From the NCBI RefSeq assembly GCF_026210795.1, contig NC_089437.1:930001-994000 (forward strand): DNA of 64,000 nucleotides, given 5' to 3'. The position numbers and the translations under genes were made by a program. Positions 47,570 through 58,284 of this stretch are shown piece by piece. The stretch comes from Rhizophagus irregularis (lineage: Eukaryota; Glomeromycota; Glomeromycetes; Glomerales; Glomeraceae). Positions within the stretch are counted from its first letter, which is position 1; the number at the start of each line of letters is the position of its first letter. The notes beneath the pieces are model-generated. The model was not told where the DNA came from. It ran no database searches and saw nothing but the letters and a program-made list of their open reading frames with translations.

Positions 47570-47960
47570 GCTATTGACTTATCTGACATTCTGACTGTAA
47601 ATTCCCACCTGATTTTTCAGCTAGTGTTATTGGTTCAATCAATTTTTCAAAGAAAATAATCAGCTTTTCACACTTTTTCTGAAATTCTGGACCTCTATCT
47701 GTAATTAGTAATTCTTCCAAGTAAGTGAATCATCATAAAACTCTATAAAAGCTCTAGTAATAGTATGAGAAGTTAAGATTTCCTTCCAGTTATTGATACT
47801 AGTTGAGCCAATGGGGACAGATGCTTTAAACCTTAATGCTACATTTACCACATTGAGACAGAAAAAATATGTCATATTCCCAATTTTATCATATGGCATG
47901 TGAAAAACATTTGCATAATGCACCTCATTAAGTACTTGAATGGAATTGAAACTTGCATGA
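47570..47960 (-). pseudogene. Retroviral-type (rve) integrase fragment
   Basis: The minus-strand reading HYANVFHMPYDKIGNMTYFF, then LNVVNVALRFKASVP, then SLTW, then (after a frameshift at about 47705) ITDRGPEFQKK is the core pattern of a DDE integrase domain. The usual Asp in the VVDVASR-like motif reads Asn, and the second Asp (ITDRG) is kept. The rest, including the catalytic Glu, is not recognisable. The source could be an LTR retrotransposon, a Ginger element or a Maverick. Confidence 0.6.
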
Positions 47961-48764
47961 TTTGCAAATTATAATTTGAGATTATGATAAATCACTAGTA
48001 AGTCAACTAATACTGCCAGCACAGTCACAGAGTCACTACCAAATCAAAAAATTAAAATTGAAACTATAAAGTTCCAGAATCATACTTGGAATACTTGAAA
48101 AAAAAGAGACCTTTCAACATGAGATAGTCACAGCTACTAGTCACTTTTGGTGGTAAAGAGAAATTTGCCTTTGTAGGAGACTTAATACCAGGAGTTTGTA
48201 GAGGTGTTATCGTGTTAGAATTAGATTTAATATTGACTGAAAATAATAGTTTTTTAAAAAATAAATCTTTTGCACTGAGTCCTTGTATGCTAGCTGTATG
48301 AAATAATTCTATTTTGTTAAATAATAAACAGTAATTGTAATATATTTGAGTTCCATAAATTGATATGAAATGAAAAATTAATAGTAGTATAAACTATAAA
48401 GTAGCTATGAAAGTTGATACTATAAAATATATCATTAATAATTTATTCATTTATTATTTTTGCTGCTAATCTGAAATGTTGCACATTATATTCACATCTG
48501 TTATATATAGAATGAAACCATGCATTTTACTAAAATGTGGCATAATATAGATTGTTCCATTAAGTTATGCCATTTGCACTTTATATTCCCTTTTTAAGAT
48601 TAAAGTTTAAATAATGTCATATGCATGCAATAATTCACATTTTTTTTTTGTTTGTATTTTATTAATCTTATAAGAACAATGTAACAGTATAATATAATCA
48701 AAAATTCCACAGAACAGATACAAAAATTTTGAATAACTGGATAATCTAATGGCCCTCCCGCTTG

Positions 48765-48980
48765 GCAGTAATTCGGGCCAATTTTATAGTGCTGGCCGGA
48801 ATAATGTTAAATTTTATTGCCTTTTTGGAAATTACTGTTACACAATATCTTCAAAAGGAAATTTCGGTTTTTGAGAAAAATTATTTTGTAATGCTTTCTC
48901 CAAAAAAGGAAATGATCATCTTACCAGTCATAATTATTCTGGTCGGAATTATAAATTTAGCCTGAATTATCTCTGCAAAA
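48765..48980. mobile_element. Candidate MITE with GGCCGG-type inverted ends
   Basis: The left end GCAGTAATTCGGGCCAATTT...CTGGCCGGAATAAT pairs imperfectly with the complement of the right end (CTGGTCGGAATTATAAATTT, AGCCTGAATTATCTCTGC). It is about 215 bp long with no coding function; the apparent 67-residue frame inside is incidental. Confidence 0.5.
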
Positions 48981-48984
48981 ATAT

Positions 48985-49095
48985 TTGGATATTCGGATAA
49001 TTTAAGATACCCGAATTATATTCGGATAAATTGTCTGGATATCTGAATTAACGGATAAATGCAAAATCAGATATCCGGATGACGGATACAAACTC
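48985..49095. repeat. GGATA/TATCC motif cluster
   Basis: Repeated GGATATTCGGATAA, CGAATTATATTCGGATAAAT and AGATATCCGGATGACGGATA words in both orientations resemble the cluster at 22225-22330 beside the hAT relic. Possibly a solo end of the same element family. Confidence 0.45.
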
Positions 49096-49299
49096 TAATC
49101 CTAAGATTATATTTTAATGACCTTTTTTAATATTGTTTTGATATCGTCTAAACATTAAATTAATACTATTTTAATATTATTAAGATATCATATGAAATCT
49201 TATTTCTATTTAATAATTGTAATATATAAAATAAGTTCAAAAAAAAGAATTAAATAATCATGAACCAATTAATAAATAAAGGTTATATTTTAATATCAA

Positions 49300-50145
49300 A
49301 TGAAAGAAACATCATCAATTCAGATAACATTTAGACCAAAACTCAAAAGAAAGATATATAAGAAATGTAATGAATGTAATAAAAGAAGGAAACCTTTAAA
49401 TGAAAGTTATAAGATTTGTCGCACTTGTTATAAAATGAAATCATTATTTAAACCTAGTGGGAACAAAATTATTGATGATTTTATCAGATATACACAAACA
49501 AATCTTGTCAAGGAAGAAGGGAAAATGATGTTTGTTCCTTATGATCAATTCACAAATATAGAATTTATTGCTGAAGGAGGTTTTAGTAAGATTTATAAAG
49601 CTACTTGGACTGATGGTCCAATTACTGGATGGAATAGTAAAAAATTACACTTTGACTCTAATTATTAAAAAACTTCATAATTCTAAAAACATCACATCTA
49701 AGGGGCTACACGAGGTAACATATAAAATTCTATACGAAGTTATTTAATAAATCATAGATAAATTAATGAAATAAAATTTTTTATTTTAGCTGAAGATATT
49801 CTATAATTATTATACAAAACGGAATACACAGTGTAAGTTGACTTCACGTAAAGGTCAAATGACTGTATATAATAATCAATATTATATTAGTAAATATTTT
49901 TGGAATCCTAATACTCAAGATATTGTGATTATTATGCCATGTTATGGAGTAGGTAATTTGACAGATTAAATAAGTGAAGACTTTATAATATTAATTGGGA
50001 AAAAAAGTTACTTAATTTGAAATATATCATAAATGGGCTTATTAACCTACATAACGTAGATATTATCCATAGAGATTTGCATAGTGGAAATATCTTTTTT
50101 GGTAGATGCACTAATGCAGTGATAGGTGATCTGGGTGAGTGAGTA
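49300..50145 (+). pseudogene. Second-type protein kinase (CxxC N-terminus), decayed
   Basis: The start at 49300 gives MKETSSIQITF, then a zinc-ribbon-like CNECNKRRKP...CRTCYK (residues about 24-45), then FVPYDQFTNIEFIAEGGFSK with the glycine-rich loop. A frameshift near 49640 follows; the Lys-containing segment LIIKKLHNSKNI resumes in another frame. After a probable intron (about 49714-49789) come LKIFYNYYT, VIIMPCYG and NIIHRDLHSGNIFF-like catalytic loop codons (50050-50100), and IGDLGE just before a stop. Stops and shifts make it inactive. The CxxC...CxxC plus kinase layout matches a large kinase family in Rhizophagus. Confidence 0.8.
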
Positions 50146-51622
50146 AGATGGTTCATTTGGAGAAAAAATATAATGCGTGCACTTAGAGAGAGTGCGCTTA
50201 GAAAGAGTTGACTGTATTAGTAATAAAAAAGCTTTGAATAATTCAGTTAGAAAAAATTATTTTATAATGTTATAAAATTGAGATCTTTCGTTTTTGTGAA
50301 TATTCATTAGAACCAAGGGTTCACTTTGACTGTAGTGAAAAATCAAACTTTGAATACTTTGAGTCTTTGATATATAAACGAGACTTTAATCTATAATAAA
50401 GTAAAAAATTTATTGGTTAATGTATACCATAAGTTCATAAAAGCTAAATAATACCAAGAAAGTTGTGCAACTAAAAAATTCGAATTTTTTTTTTAATAAA
50501 TTCGGACTCTAAATTTTTTCATTATTGAATTTTTATATAATGCTACATAGTTTTGAACGTAGCATCCGTGCTATTAGCATATTAGTTTGGTATATACATA
50601 TTTTTTGGTACAAATATACGATATATTTTTTTACAGTATTTAATTTAATCGATCTATTTATTTTACTAAAATTAATATTATATCTCAATTTTTTGAAAAA
50701 TAAAATTAAATACTGTAATTAATATAATCAGAATAATGAAAAAAATATTCGAATTTTCTTTTGTAATCGAAATTTATTTTAGTAATTTAATTGTTTATCT
50801 GTGTTAGTCTTAATATAAGCTATTTTTTATAAAATTCTAAAAAGATGTCCAACACAAGGTATACAGTATTTACGAATGTATAATAGTGTTACACTAAATT
50901 TACAATTGTGCATTTGGGTTCAGTTTTAAAGACGCAATTTTGTTTAACGTTCGACTCGTTGAAATACGTTACTGGTTTGACCCTAAGTGCAAGCTGTCGT
51001 TCGTTTTTTTCAAACTTATTTATTATATCAGATATGAAATGTTTTGTTTTAATACAAAGTTATATCCCTCTCATTTCCACAATCCCGTGTACACATACGT
51101 GTGCGATGTCAATTTTTGAAATGGATGGTTACACTTCTAATTAGGATTAGCAATATGCAGCTGTAGCGTTACTAGCGTAACACAATAGGAATGTAGAAAT
51201 TATATATAACGGACTTCTTCACTTTTATTTCAGTTTTTCCTTTTGATCATTTTTCGGTGTTTAAAAAATTCTTTAATTTTTATTTTGACTAAATTTACAT
51301 TGTTAAAATTATAAAAAATATACATTTTTCATTTCTTATATTCCGGTCAATATTAAAAACACATTCTGCTTTATTTCAGTATTAAAAATTATTATTAAAA
51401 AATTCATGATAATATCAAAAACAAGAAGGTCCAAACGCACCCGAAAACCTAAAGCCTAAAAGAAACACCAATCAATTACTAAAATTGTTGACCTAAAACT
51501 GCGACACGAATAAATCAGCCGTTACTTAAAATGGTTTTTTTTTTACCGCGCCATCCGCTATTTATAGATAAATTATAAAGAACAATGCACACCAACGCCA
51601 AACATTACGTAAATCACTCAAT
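50146..51622. other. No gene seen; 5' flank of the intact kinase
   Basis: 51190-51310 contains TTTCGGTGTTTAAAAAATT, which recurs at 62910 before the truncated kinase copy, so part of the 5' flank is conserved between copies. Confidence 0.45.
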
Positions 51623-53034
51623 ATGTATAAATTAATAATTCATAACAGCTGCGCCTCGAAGGGTGTGATACTAAAAGTAGTATTATTGGATAATGAGATA
51701 GTACAGTTAGTCCATTCTTATGACCCTCAAAACTTCAGGAATTTTACCGAGATTGCTTCCGGAGGTTCCGCCCTAGTTTATAACGTATATTGGAAAAGTA
51801 CATCAAGATTCGCAATTAAAAAATACAAGAGTTTTAATAAAGAAGCTATTATTAATGAGGTGTGTTACCATACAGTTTTTGTTAATTAGCTTTTTGATGT
51901 TGTTATTGAAGAAAATGATTTTTTTTTTCAGATTTATTTAATGGGAATGGTTAACCCTCATCAAAATATAATTCAATTTTATGGAGTTACGAAATCAAAA
52001 GGTAAAATAATAAAATAATAAATTATTTGCTAAATTCATATAATATGATTAATTTACACTTTTGTTTTTTATTTTTTAGACGAAATAAATTATTCGCTTG
52101 TTCTTGAATATGCAGATAATGGAACATTAAGAAATTATTTAAGAAATATTACTATAACCTTTAAATGGATGAACCAAGTAAGATTCGCTAAAGAAATTGC
52201 GAGTGCGATTTCGTGGTTACATGATGATAAGGAAATCATACACGGAGATCTTGTAAGTTTATTCAAATTTTTATTACAATTATATATTTACGTAATTAAC
52301 ACACCTTTTTTTAGCATCCAAATAATATCTTAATACATAAAGATACAATAAAATTAGCAGATTTTGGACGTTCGTGTCAAAGAGGATCAGTTAGTCATAC
52401 CGAAGTGTGTGGTTTAATACCCTATATGGATCCTAAATTTTTTGAAGAAAATCATTCATATGATTTAACTGAAAAATCAGATATATATAGTTTGGGAGTA
52501 TTATTTTGGGAACTAACAAGTCGTTTATCACCGTTTGATTTTGAAAATAAAGATAAACTTGAAATTATTCAAGTTAAACAAGATATTCTTAATGGTAAAA
52601 GAGAAATTCCTATTCTGAACACAAATGATAAATTCGTTTCTCTTTATAAAGGTAATTATAAAAATAAAAATATAATTATATTTCTGAAGTAATAATACTT
52701 AATATAATTTTAATTCATTTAAATAGAATGTTGGCGACACAATCCAGATGAAAGACCATCTATTTGCAAAGTAATTGAAGTACTTGACAGTATTAATCCT
52801 ATTGATCTTATTGATCCCAAAAATAATAATGTATCAACTAATCTTAATTCTAACAAAAGTGAGTCAACAGAAAATGAAGATTCTGACTTGCCAAGTTGTG
52901 AAGAATATGACATAAATTCCGATAGATATAATATATAGATAAATTTCATATCATTTCTTTTTTATTTTTATTTTTCGGAGTTCGGACGAACACAACCATA
53001 TTTTTTCGTGTTTATTTTCCTTTTTTATTTGTAA
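51623..53034 (+). CDS. Tyrosine-kinase-like protein kinase, intact
   Basis: Five exons (51623-51859, 51932-52001, 52080-52252, 52315-52651, 52727-53034) join in frame into 374 residues. The glycine loop is ASGGSALVY (residues 45-53), the ATP-binding Lys is in AIKKY (66/67), the catalytic loop is HGDLHPNNIL (Asp159), the metal-binding Asp is in ADFGRS (176), then LIPYMDP at the activation-segment end and SDIYSLGVLFWEL. HGD replaces the usual HRD, which suits this fungal family. After CWRHNPDERP the tail is acidic (ENEDSDLPSCEEYD). The last ~33 residues are hydrophobic and may reflect a lost stop. There is no signal peptide or SEL1 repeat. Decayed relatives are at 4.0, 17.6 and 63.0 kb. Likely a cytosolic signalling kinase; substrate unknown. 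Confidence 0.88.
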
Positions 53035-53934
53035 TTTCAAAATAGAAATAAAGTTTTTAACTTAAAAAAACTATTATTCAATATAATTTTAATTAAATTG
53101 ATAAAATTTGTCATGTCGAAATTTACTAATTTAAATAATTTTATTAGTCGTATATCATGCTCGAAAATTTGATACTATCGTAGAATTTAATAATTAATAC
53201 GTTTAAAAATTAGTCCCAAAAATATTTTTTTTAAAAAAAAAAATGGAAAATGATCTGAATAATGCGTATTTTTAGATAAAATATTTTAACAAATTTTTCA
53301 GTTAAATAAATATTTTAAATTGGATCCCATTTTATAAATATTAACAAGTGCTCTTTACTATCAAAAAACAATCATTAGTATAAAAATAATGTTTTAAGAA
53401 AATTTATATGAATTTCTCCTTGATACCGGTCAATTAAAGATTTATAGATTTGAAATTACAATTATCTAAATTATCTAGAAAAATTCATGTATGTTTTTCT
53501 TTTTCTTAATTTTGCTTATTTTAATTATTTTTTTCTCTTAGCGTTATTTCATATTTGTGAAACAAAAAAAAAATGAGTTTTTATTATCTTATGCATATGC
53601 ACTAAAATCTTTAATGCACATGATAAAACGATTACGAGTGACGTTGTACTCAGATGCTAGATAGTACAAATAATATTGTCCGACTTTGATTTATAAAAAA
53701 TTTAAATCGAAAAAAAGATCAAAATAAAGAAACAATCGAGGTTTATAATAAAGATAAAACTCTACAAATAAATTTAAAATCATTAACATTCATGACTAAT
53801 TAAACAAGAATCCACTAGTTTGATACTTTAGTTTCAAACGTATAGTACGAGTTGCAGTAGTTATTTAGATTTATTCAAACTCAACTGTTCTTAAAAAAGA
53901 AAAAAAGGAATTAAACTAATGAATACCTTGAAAT
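53035..53934. other. No gene seen
   Basis: AT-rich 3' flank; nothing supported. Confidence 0.4.
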
Positions 53935-54035
53935 TTCCACACAGAGTGTGCCCTTCGGGCTGTCTTCGACTGAAACACTGGGCATAGGACTTTCGTCACA
54001 GTCTTGTTTACCAGTGGGTTAATTGGTCTTTATGA
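53935..54035. other. GC-richer segment with stacked hairpins
   Basis: GCCCTTCGGGC is a perfect stem with a UUCG tetraloop. It is followed by CACTGG...CCAGTG enclosing an AGGACT/AGTCTT stem. It is about 48% GC in a region near 25% and has no ORF. Candidate structured RNA or a relic of one; no known RNA family is recognised. Confidence 0.35.
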
Positions 54036-54394
54036 TAGTTATTACTTTATTATTATTAAACCATTTTTAAATTTACATCTATTAAATATAGGTAACTCAG
54101 TTTTATATGTCTGTTGTCACTCAATTGTCAGATGTGATTATATAATGTGATTATTATGCTACGCCATTACGGGACTCAGGTTTATCGACGACTATGTTAT
54201 TAATTCTATAATCTTAATTATGACAAAATACAACAAATGATATAAATACTCAGTGTAGTAAAAAGTAATATTTATTAATTGGATAATCAAATGATTCAGA
54301 ATTATTTAATATATAAAAAACTATATTGTCCGAAGGACTACTGAAATCTCAACAGGACCCGAGTAGAATTAGCCAAAATAATCATGTAGATCGT

Positions 54395-54530
54395 TCCTTT
54401 TTTTAGATAGCGCAGGCCGAAATATTATTGCCTCTTTTAGATAATGACTGACATTATCATAATTCCGTTTGGACCTGACCTCTACATACAAATTTCGGGA
54501 ACCGATCAGATTCAAATTTAATAATGATGT
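54395..54530. mobile_element. Relative of the 29.3-kb MITE, opposite orientation
   Basis: ACTGACATTATCATAATTCC and GACCTGACCTCTACATA correspond to the complement of the 29.3-kb element. The right part (GGGAACCGATCAGATTC) also resembles its host sequence. Ends not determined. Confidence 0.5.
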
Positions 54531-54646
54531 AATGATGTTTTTGATTAGTTACAATCTGTGTTACTACGTGTAAGATTAATAAAAGTTTGATTAACAAAGT
54601 CTATTGAAATCTTGATTTCTATTTTTTTTTTTTGTATGGAAGGTGA

Positions 54647-55090
54647 ACTTTTTATGAAAATTGGTCACTCGCTTTAGAACAGTGTTGTTAAATTGCCATG
54701 TCATTTGCCCATTTTCAAATGACATTTGTCATTTCTCATACTTTTTCATAGTAAAATCGATGTCATTTAATATCATTTGATGTCATTTCAATGTCATTTC
54801 AGTGTCATTTGACAACACTGCTTTAGAAAAAGCATTTTTAAAATATACTTGGACACATCACGCAAAGAATAGTATTTTTGCAAGAAAACTTTCACCGAAA
54901 TTAGCTGAAGACATATAGGGGTAGTTTGGAAACTCAAGAGTGCGACGGTAGAGAACCTGAACTAAAAATTATCCAGCAGAAGTTTACAGGAAAAATTATT
55001 CGTGTAGTTGTAAATAAAAGCGTTTCTCCTTGGAGGGTGGTGACAGTTTATGATACATCGCAAATTAATAGATATTGGTTAAAATGTTGA
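54647..55090 (+). pseudogene. DUF4258-like (BrnT/RelE-fold-type) ORF, broken
   Basis: The coding trace starts ENWSLALEK, is interrupted by a MITE (54680-54820), and continues TWTHHAKNSIFARKLSPKL. After a one-position frameshift between 54905 and 54918 it ends KFTGKIIRVVVNKSVSPWRV, then VTVYDT. The opening HHAxxxxxxRxLS pattern and the closing IRVVVN...VVTVY strands match the DUF4258 layout, a mainly bacterial family I associate with toxin-like partners. No in-frame ATG is visible, so the true start is lost or lies in an upstream exon. Its TGA (55088-55090) overlaps the ATG (55084-55086) of the next gene. Activity is not expected in this state. Confidence 0.6.
54680..54820. mobile_element. hAT-like MITE, 141 bp, in the DUF4258-like ORF
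   Basis: The inverted ends are CAGTGTTGTtAAAT and its partner ending ACAACACTG. An 8-bp target duplication CTTTAGAA lies on both sides (54672-54679 and 54821-54828). The interior consists of repeated ATGTCATTT motifs in both orientations. It introduces stops (TGT TGT TAA) into the host frame. Confidence 0.93.
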
Positions 55091-55780
55091 CAAGTGAATA
55101 TCAAAGTGTTACAATTATTCCCGAGCAAATACAGGTATATTTGTGGGTTAGTTTATTTTTTCCATTTTGTTTAATTTACTCATTTATTTATTTTGCAATA
55201 TTTACAGGATCAAGACAACTTGAAGGAACAGGATAAACAAACAAGTCGTAAATCTAAAACTGCTAACATTAATTTGATCTCGTATGTATACTAAATAATT
55301 TAATATAAAAACTGCGTACATCACCATTCTAACATCTATATGTTGTTTAATAGTTTAAATAATGAAATTATTCCATTCTATAAATATTACGAGGACGCAG
55401 ATATTGTTTCAATCTATTTTATAAAGCCTACATTTGGTTATATAAACCATTCCGAAGAGGCTGTAAATAATACAGTTCTTATTTCTTACGACAATGAGGA
55501 TAGGATAGTTTCCGTTGATATTTTTACAGCATCAAAAACTTTATCTTGTCATTTGCTCGATACACAAAGTGAAGTAGATGATAAACCACCTTTGCTTCTC
55601 CATTCTACTTATCATGAAATTAATGATGAGCTGAGACTTTACTTTAATAATTCTATCTCAACTAATATTACCTTTTTCAAATCTGAGGAAGAAGATATTA
55701 AAGTAGCAATGGACGATTCGAAAAGAGTTACAGCACTATTATTTTGTAATTCTAGTAAGAAGATATGCAGAGGTAAATAA
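55084..55780 (+). CDS. Protein with two DUF2283-like repeats
   Basis: Exons 55084-55134, 55208-55281 and 55354-55780 (GTATAT...ACAG and GTATGT...TAG introns) join in frame into 183 residues. Residues ~1-40 are polar. Repeat 1 (about 45-105) reads YYEDADIVSIYF ... VLISYDNEDRIVSVDIFTAS, the DUF2283 pattern (Y-D-x-x-x-D, then a Y-D-x-x-x-R-V-V-x-I-x-I-x-x-A-S strand pair). Repeat 2 (about 125-180) is a diverged form: YHEINDELRLYF ... IKVAMDDSKRVTALLFCNSS. DUF2283 is a small beta-rich prokaryotic family of unknown function. Gene order (DUF4258-like upstream, overlapping stop/start) matches the paired arrangement I recall from bacteria, where the second gene would be the antitoxin-like partner. 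The partner here is broken but this frame is clean. The stop may lie inside a further intron (GTAAATAA at the end). Confidence 0.7.
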
Positions 55781-56389
55781 TTTGCTGAAGAAGTTTGCTA
55801 TATTTTTTATTCGCATAATGGTAAGTAATGAACATATAAGAAAAACTTTTTGATTTTTTTTATATTACTGGTCTAATATAATAATGTAACAATAGATTCA
55901 TGATTCTGGCTTTTCCTAATAACACTTGGATTTAACTATTCATAGAAAATTTCATTACAATGTTATTTCTCATCTAATAAATGTAGTAGTAACTGCTGAT
56001 TCAATAAAACAAAATTTGCAATCAAACGTTTATAATTTTTTTTCGTATTAATTATTAATAAAATGACATTTGTATTTGAATTGAAGTTGATGGTTAATAA
56101 AGCTAGCGAAGATTCAAAAGAAAGACAAATTTTTCAGATGTCACGTTCACATGATACTGCTATTGCCTTGATCTCACCGACATACAAGAAAGAGCATAAC
56201 CAAGACAGGTATCATCGTTAATATCAGTTAATGGTTAACAAATTTGTCGCTAAAAAAGTGGGTACTTATGTATATCGTTTCTTAAATATAAAGAAAACCA
56301 ATCAGGAAGTTTAAAAGTCCTCAAGAACAACCCTAAGAAAATAGAGAATAAATGAAGTTATTTTTCGTTTTCTAAAATAAATTTTAGCA
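55781..56389. other. No gene seen
   Basis: 3' flank of the DUF2283-like gene; a short stretch at 56085-56200 (LMVNKASEDSKERQIF, then SRSHDTAIALIS) has protein-like words and may be a gene scrap. Confidence 0.35.
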
Positions 56390-57190
56390 AAAACACACCA
56401 ATGAAATTCTTTATTAAAAAAAAAAATTTCAAGTCAAAATTCTCGATACACTTATTAAAAAAACTATTTTTAATAAAATTTCCTATTAAGATTTCTAAAC
56501 AAAATTCTCCATCAAAAAAAATAAAAAAATTTAGCAAACAATTCTCTAATGAAATTCTCAATCAAAAAAAAATATCCCCGATTAAAGAAATTTTCTAACG
56601 AAAATCTTCCATCAAAAAACACATTTTCCCTATTAAAAAAAATTCAAAGATTCTTACCACCTATTAAAAAATTCTCAAAAGAATTTCTATATCAAAAAAA
56701 AACTCCTCTCCTATTAAAAAAAAATTCTTAACGAAATTCTATCAAAAAAAAAAAATCTCACTTGTATTTTCTAACGAAATTATCTATCAAAAAAAAATCT
56801 TCCCTATTAAAAAAATTCTTCAAATAATTTTCTACAAAAAAAAAAAAAAAAAATCTCTCCTGTTAAAAAAAATTGTTCCAACAAATTAAGGATACGTCAA
56901 AAAAAAAATCTTATTCAAAAAAAAAAATTCTCCAATGAAATTTCTATCAAATAAAGTTTTTAACGAAATTATCCATCAAAAAAAAAAAAAAAAACTCAGA
57001 AATGTCCCTATCAATGAAAAAATTTTCTAACGAAATTTTTTATCAAAAAAATCTTTTTATTAAAAAAAATTCCCAAAGAAATTCTATCAAACCAAAGCCT
57101 TTGCCTATATTAAAAATAAAAATTCTCTACAAAATTTGTTTATAAAAAAAAAGCCAATAAAAAAAAATTATTCGTGTAAAATTTAAAAAA
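56390..57190. repeat. Degenerate A-rich tandem repeat
   Basis: Dozens of units of about 30-45 bp with the theme TTTCTAACGAAATTCTATCA followed by an A run and CCTATTAAAAAAA. Several apparent ORFs (rich in Lys, Phe, Ser and Ile) are translations of the repeat. Confidence 0.85.
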
Positions 57191-57224
57191 AAAATTTTTT
57201 TATAAAACTTAAAAACATATTATG

Positions 57225-57500
57225 ATCGACAAAATATCAACCCTGTGCTGACAAAGAAACTAATTTTTGACACAGATAAAATTATCGAGTATAGTTGGAT
57301 TAAATCAAACACAGTTGGACAAAACATCAAGCACAGATGGACAAGCACAAATGGATAAAAACATAAAGCACGGACGGATAAAAATGTCAAGCATGGTCGG
57401 ATAAAACCATCAAGCATGAACAGATAAAAATATCAAGCACGTACAAGCACGGACAGATGAATATCAAGCATGAACAGGTAAAATGTCAAGCGCGGTGTCA
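57225..57500. repeat. Tandem repeat, unit about 20-30 bp
   Basis: About ten units of ATCAAGCACGGACGGATAAA and variants (AAGCATGGTCGGATAAAACC, AAGCATGAACAGATAAAAAT). Distinct from the adjacent A-rich array. Confidence 0.85.
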
Positions 57501-58284
57501 ATCCATGCTTGATTTTTCACCTGCCCAATGCCAGTCCAAAATCGGCTTGCCATAATTATATAGATTATATTGTTGACCATTCTTAGCAAGCAAATACAAA
57601 TAACGCCATATTAATACATTCCCACACAATATCGATATAGTTATTTACAACCAAATATGGTTTGCTATAGAAGTATATAAAAGTTTAAGTCTATATGTAA
57701 GTCTAATATTAAATCAGTATTTCGCCATATCTATTACAATTAAATTGATACAATCAAATTATTAATCAGTTTCGCCAGATTGATAGAATCAAATTTATTA
57801 TTTAAAGAGAAATAATTTCGTTTTTTTCATAATCTCTATATTAAAATACAATACGTTGTATTAGCATATTTTATTATTTTTATATGTTTTATATAACAAA
57901 TATTCCTATTATGATATAACAGATAATACGCTTTTTACAATTATTAGTATTAGAAAAGTATAATTTATTAGTAAAAATTTTTACTAATATATAATCGACA
58001 CAACTTTATTTAATAAATAAATGTGACAAAAAAAAAAATAAAGAAATCGGTAAATAATATTTAATGCATCGAAAAAGTATATTAGATTAATTGTTTCGGC
58101 TAATTTTCGATGATATTTCCTATCTATTTTATCTATTTAAGACATCGTCACGACTTCGAAAAGACTAAGAAAAAGCCTGTAATCGGTGGTTCCACGAGAT
58201 AGTCCGCGATAGTCACGTGTCTGATACTAGATCGTTGACGATGATATAATAAAACATTTTTATGGATATCCAACTGTTTTTATC
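57501..58284. other. No gene seen
   Basis: AT-rich spacer up to the second copy of the segmental duplication. Confidence 0.4.

Noticed and set aside
56401-56731. Lys/Phe/Ile-rich ORFs
   Set aside because: Direct translations of the A-rich tandem repeat.
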